Assembly: GCA_902775345.1 (NCBI GenBank)
Contig: CACYLW010000004.1
Location: 168,043-232,042 of the forward strand
Reading direction: 5' to 3'
Origin: an uncultured Eubacteriales bacterium
Lineage (GTDB): Bacteria > Bacillota > Clostridia > Peptostreptococcales > Anaerovoracaceae
Length of the DNA stretch: 64,000 nt
Positions 61,206-64,000 of the stretch are shown here, one piece after another. The notes below the pieces were generated by a model, which did not search any database, was not told where the DNA came from, and saw only the letters and a list, made by a program, of their open reading frames with translations. Position 1 is the first letter of the stretch, and every line of letters starts with the position of its first letter. Both the position numbers and the translations under genes were made by a program.

Positions 61206-62270
61206 ATGAAGCGCCGGCTTAAAAAACTGAATATCCTGCTGATGTCCGCGCTGCTTCTGATGCTGTGCGGCTGCAGCGGCACGGGCGGCGCTGCGTCTGA
61301 TCCTGTCGCTGCTGACGGCTTTTACCTCGATACAGTCTGCAGCATCAGCGTCTACCGCATGACAGATGAGCAGGGCGGGGTGAAAGACGCAGCTGATATG
61401 AGCGAGGAAGCAGACGCCGCGATAAACGAGGCATTCGATCTCTGCAAGGACCTCGAATCGAAGATCAGCCGCACGCGTGAGGACTCCGAGATCAGCAGTA
61501 TCAATAACGCGAAAGGCGGTTGGATCGAAGTCAGCGATGATACGCGCGAGCTCATACAGAAGGGCATCGAATACTCCGGACTTTCTGACGGCAGATTCGA
61601 CATAACCGTAGGCGGCGTGACGGAGCAGTGGGACTTCCACGCACCTGAGGGCGAGGCGAAGATCCCGGACGCGGACAAAGTCGCAGAGGCGGCGGGACAC
61701 ATCGGCTACAGAAACATTGAGATCGACGGCAACAGGGTGAGGCTCAGCGACCCTGAGACAAAGCTCGACCTTGGCGGGATCGCGAAGGGGTATATAGGCG
61801 ACCGGATGGGCGAGCTCCTCGAGAGCAGGGGCGTCGTCTCGGCGGTGATAAATCTCGGCGGAAACGTCATCTGCATCGGCGGCAAGACTGATGAGGATGA
61901 TTTCGTCATTGGTGTCGAAACGCCGTTCAGCGACCGCACGGAGATAATCGGAAAGATAGGCGCGAGAGACCAGACTCTCGTGACTTCGGGAGTATACGAG
62001 CGGCAGATAGAGGTAGACGGAAAGAAATACCACCACATCCTCGACACGAAGACGGGCTGGCCGGTGGATACGGACCTCGACGCGGTGACGCTCATCGCGG
62101 GCAAGGGCCGCTCGGGAGACATAGATGCCCTCAGCACCACCTGCCTTATAATGGGCGCTGATGCGGGCATGAAATTCATTGAAGAACAGGAAGGCATAGA
62201 GGGCGTATTCGTGCTGTCTGACGGAAGCATACTCACGACAGCGAACGCCGGATTTGAGGAAGTGAAATGA
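61206..62270 (+). CDS. apbE: ApbE-family FMN transferase lipoprotein
   Basis: Attaches FMN to Ser/Thr of target proteins outside the membrane. The 354-residue protein has a lipoprotein signal (LLMLCGCSG), then FYLDTVCSISVY, the SRTREDSEISSIN flavin region, LDLGGIAKGYIGDRM, INLGGNVICIGG and the C-terminal THHILD-type metal block YHHILDTKTGWPVD. It is divergent to the EetA/EetB-like genes, which supports a shared role in extracellular flavin handling. AAAGGAG precedes the start. Its stop overlaps the SurE-like gene (ATGA). Confidence 0.92.
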   Translation: MKRRLKKLNILLMSALLLMLCGCSGTGGAASDPVAADGFYLDTVCSISVYRMTDEQGGVKDAADMSEEADAAINEAFDLCKDLESKISRTREDSEISSINNAKGGWIEVSDDTRELIQKGIEYSGLSDGRFDITVGGVTEQWDFHAPEGEAKIPDADKVAEAAGHIGYRNIEIDGNRVRLSDPETKLDLGGIAKGYIGDRMGELLESRGVVSAVINLGGNVICIGGKTDEDDFVIGVETPFSDRTEIIGKIGARDQTLVTSGVYERQIEVDGKKYHHILDTKTGWPVDTDLDAVTLIAGKGRSGDIDALSTTCLIMGADAGMKFIEEQEGIEGVFVLSDGSILTTANAGFEEVK

Positions 62271-63553
62271 TAAAAGTACTTGTTACGAACGACGACGGAA
62301 TAGATGCTCACGGACTTCGTATACTTGTGGAAGCGCTGTCGAAGCACGCGGATGTTTATGTTGTAGCTCCGGCCGATCAGCAGAGCGGAAAGAGCCACAG
62401 CATCACATTCCTGCGCGAGGTCACTCCGCAGGAGCGTGACGTTAAGGGTGCTGTTGCGGCGTGGGTGCTCGACGGCACGCCGGCTGACTGCGTCATGTGG
62501 GCCATCGATTATCTGAGGGATGAAGAGGGCATTACTCCGGACTTCGTGATAAGCGGCATCAACCTGGGCTTCAATACAGGCCTGGCGGCATACTATTCAG
62601 GAACTGTAGCCGGCGCGAGAGAAGGAGCCATAAACGGTATCAGGTCGATAGCTCTTTCCGTGGGCGGACAGGGCGGCATGAATGTTGAGCATTTCGACTA
62701 TCTGGTCGGGCTCCTGCCTCAGCTGATGGAGATGTCCATGCAGATCGATCCGGGAACCATCCTCAGCGTGAACGCGCCTGACATCCCTTCGTGGGATATA
62801 AAAGGGGTGCGAGTCGCGGAGACCGCGCCGCGCGGTTACGGCATCAGATTCTTTTTTGAAAAGAAAAAGAACGGCAATTATCAGATGACAGGCGGCGCGG
62901 ACTATCTTGACAACAACATGCGCTACGACATCGACTGGTGCGCTGCAAGCTATGTCGCTGTTTCACCGATCCCGACAACGCTTTCTGACCCTGTTTCGCT
63001 GATGCGTCTGAAGGGGCTTACAGCGGATACCGACTGTCTCACGCTCATCATAGATCCGCAGGAGAAAATGCCTGTGCGCATGAAGAACGCGGGCGGATTT
63101 ATAAGCAATCTTGAAAAACTCGCGCGGGCTGTCAGCAGAATGGGCAAACCGCTCCTGCTGGCGGAGTCATATGACATGGGCGGGATACTTCCGCAGGTGA
63201 AGGATCATGCCGGAGAGGCGGAAACGGTCAGGCACATCCATCCTGACGTGTGGACTGCACCCGATCTGGAGAAGTATGTCGGTGCGACAGGCTGCAGAAA
63301 GGTGCTCATTGCGGGAGCCGCCACGAACGTTGAGATACTTCAGACGGTACCGGGCTTCCTGAGAAGAGGCTGTGAGGTGGTCATTCTGGAGGACTGCTGC
63401 GATTCGGTTGACAAGGCGGGACACGCTCATTCAATAAAGATGATGGAGGATATGGGCTGCCGCATCAGCACTCTGGAGACTGAGGTGATGATGCTCGCGG
63501 GCTCGTGCACAAAGCAGGTGCTGAACTCGGTGAAAAACATTCTGCTTACTTGA
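62267..63553 (+). CDS. surE: SurE nucleotidase fused to an isochorismatase-like domain
   Basis: A 428-residue two-domain protein. Residues 1-250 are SurE, a metal-dependent 5'-nucleotidase: VTNDDGIDAHG with Asp9/Asp10, a Ser in the ADQQSGKS loop, and SGINLGFNTG with Asn99. Residues 255-428 have the cysteine-hydrolase (isochorismatase/nicotinamidase) fold: LIIDPQEKM with Asp263 and the AATNVEILQT block where the catalytic Cys should be. That Cys is replaced by Glu356, so this domain is probably not a normal hydrolase. I know of no common fusion of this kind. It overlaps apbE by 4 nt. Confidence 0.88.
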   Translation: MIKVLVTNDDGIDAHGLRILVEALSKHADVYVVAPADQQSGKSHSITFLREVTPQERDVKGAVAAWVLDGTPADCVMWAIDYLRDEEGITPDFVISGINLGFNTGLAAYYSGTVAGAREGAINGIRSIALSVGGQGGMNVEHFDYLVGLLPQLMEMSMQIDPGTILSVNAPDIPSWDIKGVRVAETAPRGYGIRFFFEKKKNGNYQMTGGADYLDNNMRYDIDWCAASYVAVSPIPTTLSDPVSLMRLKGLTADTDCLTLIIDPQEKMPVRMKNAGGFISNLEKLARAVSRMGKPLLLAESYDMGGILPQVKDHAGEAETVRHIHPDVWTAPDLEKYVGATGCRKVLIAGAATNVEILQTVPGFLRRGCEVVILEDCCDSVDKAGHAHSIKMMEDMGCRISTLETEVMMLAGSCTKQVLNSVKNILLT

Positions 63554-63578
63554 CATCGGGGGGCCGATGTTGTACTAT
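63550..63578 (+). promoter_or_regulatory. tRNA-Thr promoter
   Basis: Perfect TTGACA (63550-63555), 17-nt spacer, TACTAT (63573-63578). The spacer contains an ATCGG/CCGAT palindrome. Confidence 0.72.
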
Positions 63579-63649
63579 CGTTTTTGCTATGCGCATTTGG
63601 CACAAGGAGGGGCCCGCAAAGCGGGAAGAATCCTTATGCCCATACGTTT

Positions 63650-63727
63650 GCTGATGTAGCTCAGTAGGTAGAGCACTTCCTTGGTAAGGAAGAGGTTTCG
63701 GCAGTTCGAGTCTGCTCATCAGCTCCA
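63650..63727 (+). tRNA. tRNA-Thr (anticodon GGT)
   Basis: Complete cloverleaf: acceptor GCTGATG/CATCAGC, D-stem GCTC/GAGC, anticodon stem CTTCC/GGAAG with loop TTGGTAA (anticodon GGT), T-stem GGCAG/CTGCT with loop TTCGAGT, discriminator T and encoded CCA. The variable loop AGGTTTC is two bases longer than usual. A 65-nt leader with a CCCGC-AAA-GCGGG hairpin separates it from the promoter. Confidence 0.95.
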
Positions 63728-63740
63728 TGCAAACCCGCTT

Positions 63741-63772
63741 AGGGACAGGGACGCTTGTCCCTAATATTTTTC
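63741..63772 (+). terminator. Terminator or attenuator after tRNA-Thr
   Basis: Stem AGGGACA (63741-63747) / TGTCCCT (63756-63762), followed by AATATTTTT. Confidence 0.7.
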
Positions 63773-63778
63773 AAAAAT

Positions 63779-63856
63779 AAGGTTATCTGTGGTTGCACGG
63801 CATTGCCGGAAAGAAGATAACCTTGACCTCCGGAGGAAAGCTCCTTCGGTAGAACG
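63779..63856 (+). promoter_or_regulatory. Structured RNA element in the tuf leader
   Basis: Outer stem AAGGTTATCT (63779-63788) / AGATAACCTT (63815-63824) around an inner CGGC-ATT-GCCG hairpin (63798-63808). A second hairpin follows, CCGGAGG (63830-63836) / CCTTCGG (63843-63849), then TAGAA. The inner hairpin, the AAAGCTCC loop and the TAGAA tail match the purN leader at 11883-11960. The outer stem differs in sequence but stays perfectly paired, which is the pattern of covariation. Confidence 0.7.
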
Positions 63857-63880
63857 CGTTTTATTAAAGGAGGAAGTTAA

Positions 63881-64000
63881 ATGGCAAAGCAGAAGTATGA
63901 GAGAACCAAACCGCATATCAACATTGGTACGATCGGCCACGTTGACCACGGTAAGACAACTCTTACAGCAGCAATCACATCAGTACTCAACAGAAAGTAC
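63881..64000 (+). CDS. tuf: Elongation factor Tu, 5' part (runs off the window)
   Basis: Delivers aminoacyl-tRNA to the ribosome. Only the first 40 codons are present: [20 protein letters not shown] followed by the GTP-binding P-loop [17 protein letters not shown] (63866-63873) lies 7 nt before the ATG. The gene is preceded by tRNA-Thr, as tufB is in some bacteria, and by the structured element. Confidence 0.97.
   Translation, partial: MAKQKYERTKPHINIGTIGHVDHGKTTLTAAITSVLNRKY

Noticed and set aside
60711-62036. 441-residue minus-strand protein upstream of the NusG-II gene
   Set aside because: Everything before MKQFIRKAD is antisense to apbE; the real protein is 149 residues.

Overview
The window looks like a chromosomal segment of an anaerobic Clostridia-type Firmicute with roughly balanced GC, possibly from the Anaerovoracaceae/Family XIII neighbourhood. 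That placement is an inference. It rests on the rubredoxin and Nfn-type transhydrogenase, phosphotransacetylase, a PurO-like plus AICAR-formyltransferase purine route, an RsgI-type anti-sigma factor, strong AGGAGG ribosome binding sites, and the absence of respiratory genes. Most genes lie on the plus strand in tight operons.

Layout. 1-7.4 kb: the 3' end of a dihydrolipoamide dehydrogenase, a membrane acyltransferase, the rpsF-ssb-rpsR operon, and two exported proteins that share a C-terminal propeller-like domain but carry different N-terminal modules, flanking a ketopantoate-reductase-like gene. 7.5-22.5 kb: a de novo purine operon (purE, C, F, M, N, a PurO-type cyclohydrolase, a stand-alone AICAR formyltransferase, purD, single-chain purL), followed by a CPBP membrane protein, a formimino-THF cyclodeaminase and a LysR regulator. 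PurF has Gly where the catalytic Cys normally sits. 22.6-30.5 kb: a 28-residue microprotein, rubredoxin, NfnAB, divergent coaBC and pta, and a long-chain acyl-CoA ligase.

30.7-42.4 kb is the most unusual part. It is a 12-kb run of co-directional genes: two tandem HypB-like GTPases, a thioredoxin reductase that appears to lack the NADPH motif, an ATC-hydrolase-family protein, an MFS carrier, a TM1266-type ACT-like regulator, a FecCD permease, an ABC ATPase with a second TM1266-type domain fused to its C-terminus, NifH-, NifD- and NifK-like proteins, and a FepB-like lipoprotein. No cofactor-assembly genes (nifB/E/N) are present. I read it as a nitrogenase-like reductase coupled to uptake of a metal-containing or iron-siderophore-like ligand of unknown identity, possibly connected to nickel through HypB. 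Two gaps inside this run hold large inverted-repeat structures.

42.4-64 kb: a lipoprotein lipase-like hydrolase, uvrB, uvrA, an OmpR-type two-component system, and an envelope operon (VTC domain, DUF4956, beta-helix lipoprotein, GT2/GtrA, phosphodiester glycosidase). The VTC and DUF4956 genes share a TTTAAG direct-repeat operator candidate. Next come a PepSY protein, an ECF sigma factor and an RsgI-like anti-sigma factor with a poly-Asp tail, an EetA/EetB/ApbE-like flavin export set, a SurE-isochorismatase fusion, tRNA-Thr and the start of tuf.

A structured RNA element with an apparently covarying outer stem is found in front of both purN (with partial tandem copies) and tuf. It matches no riboswitch I can name.
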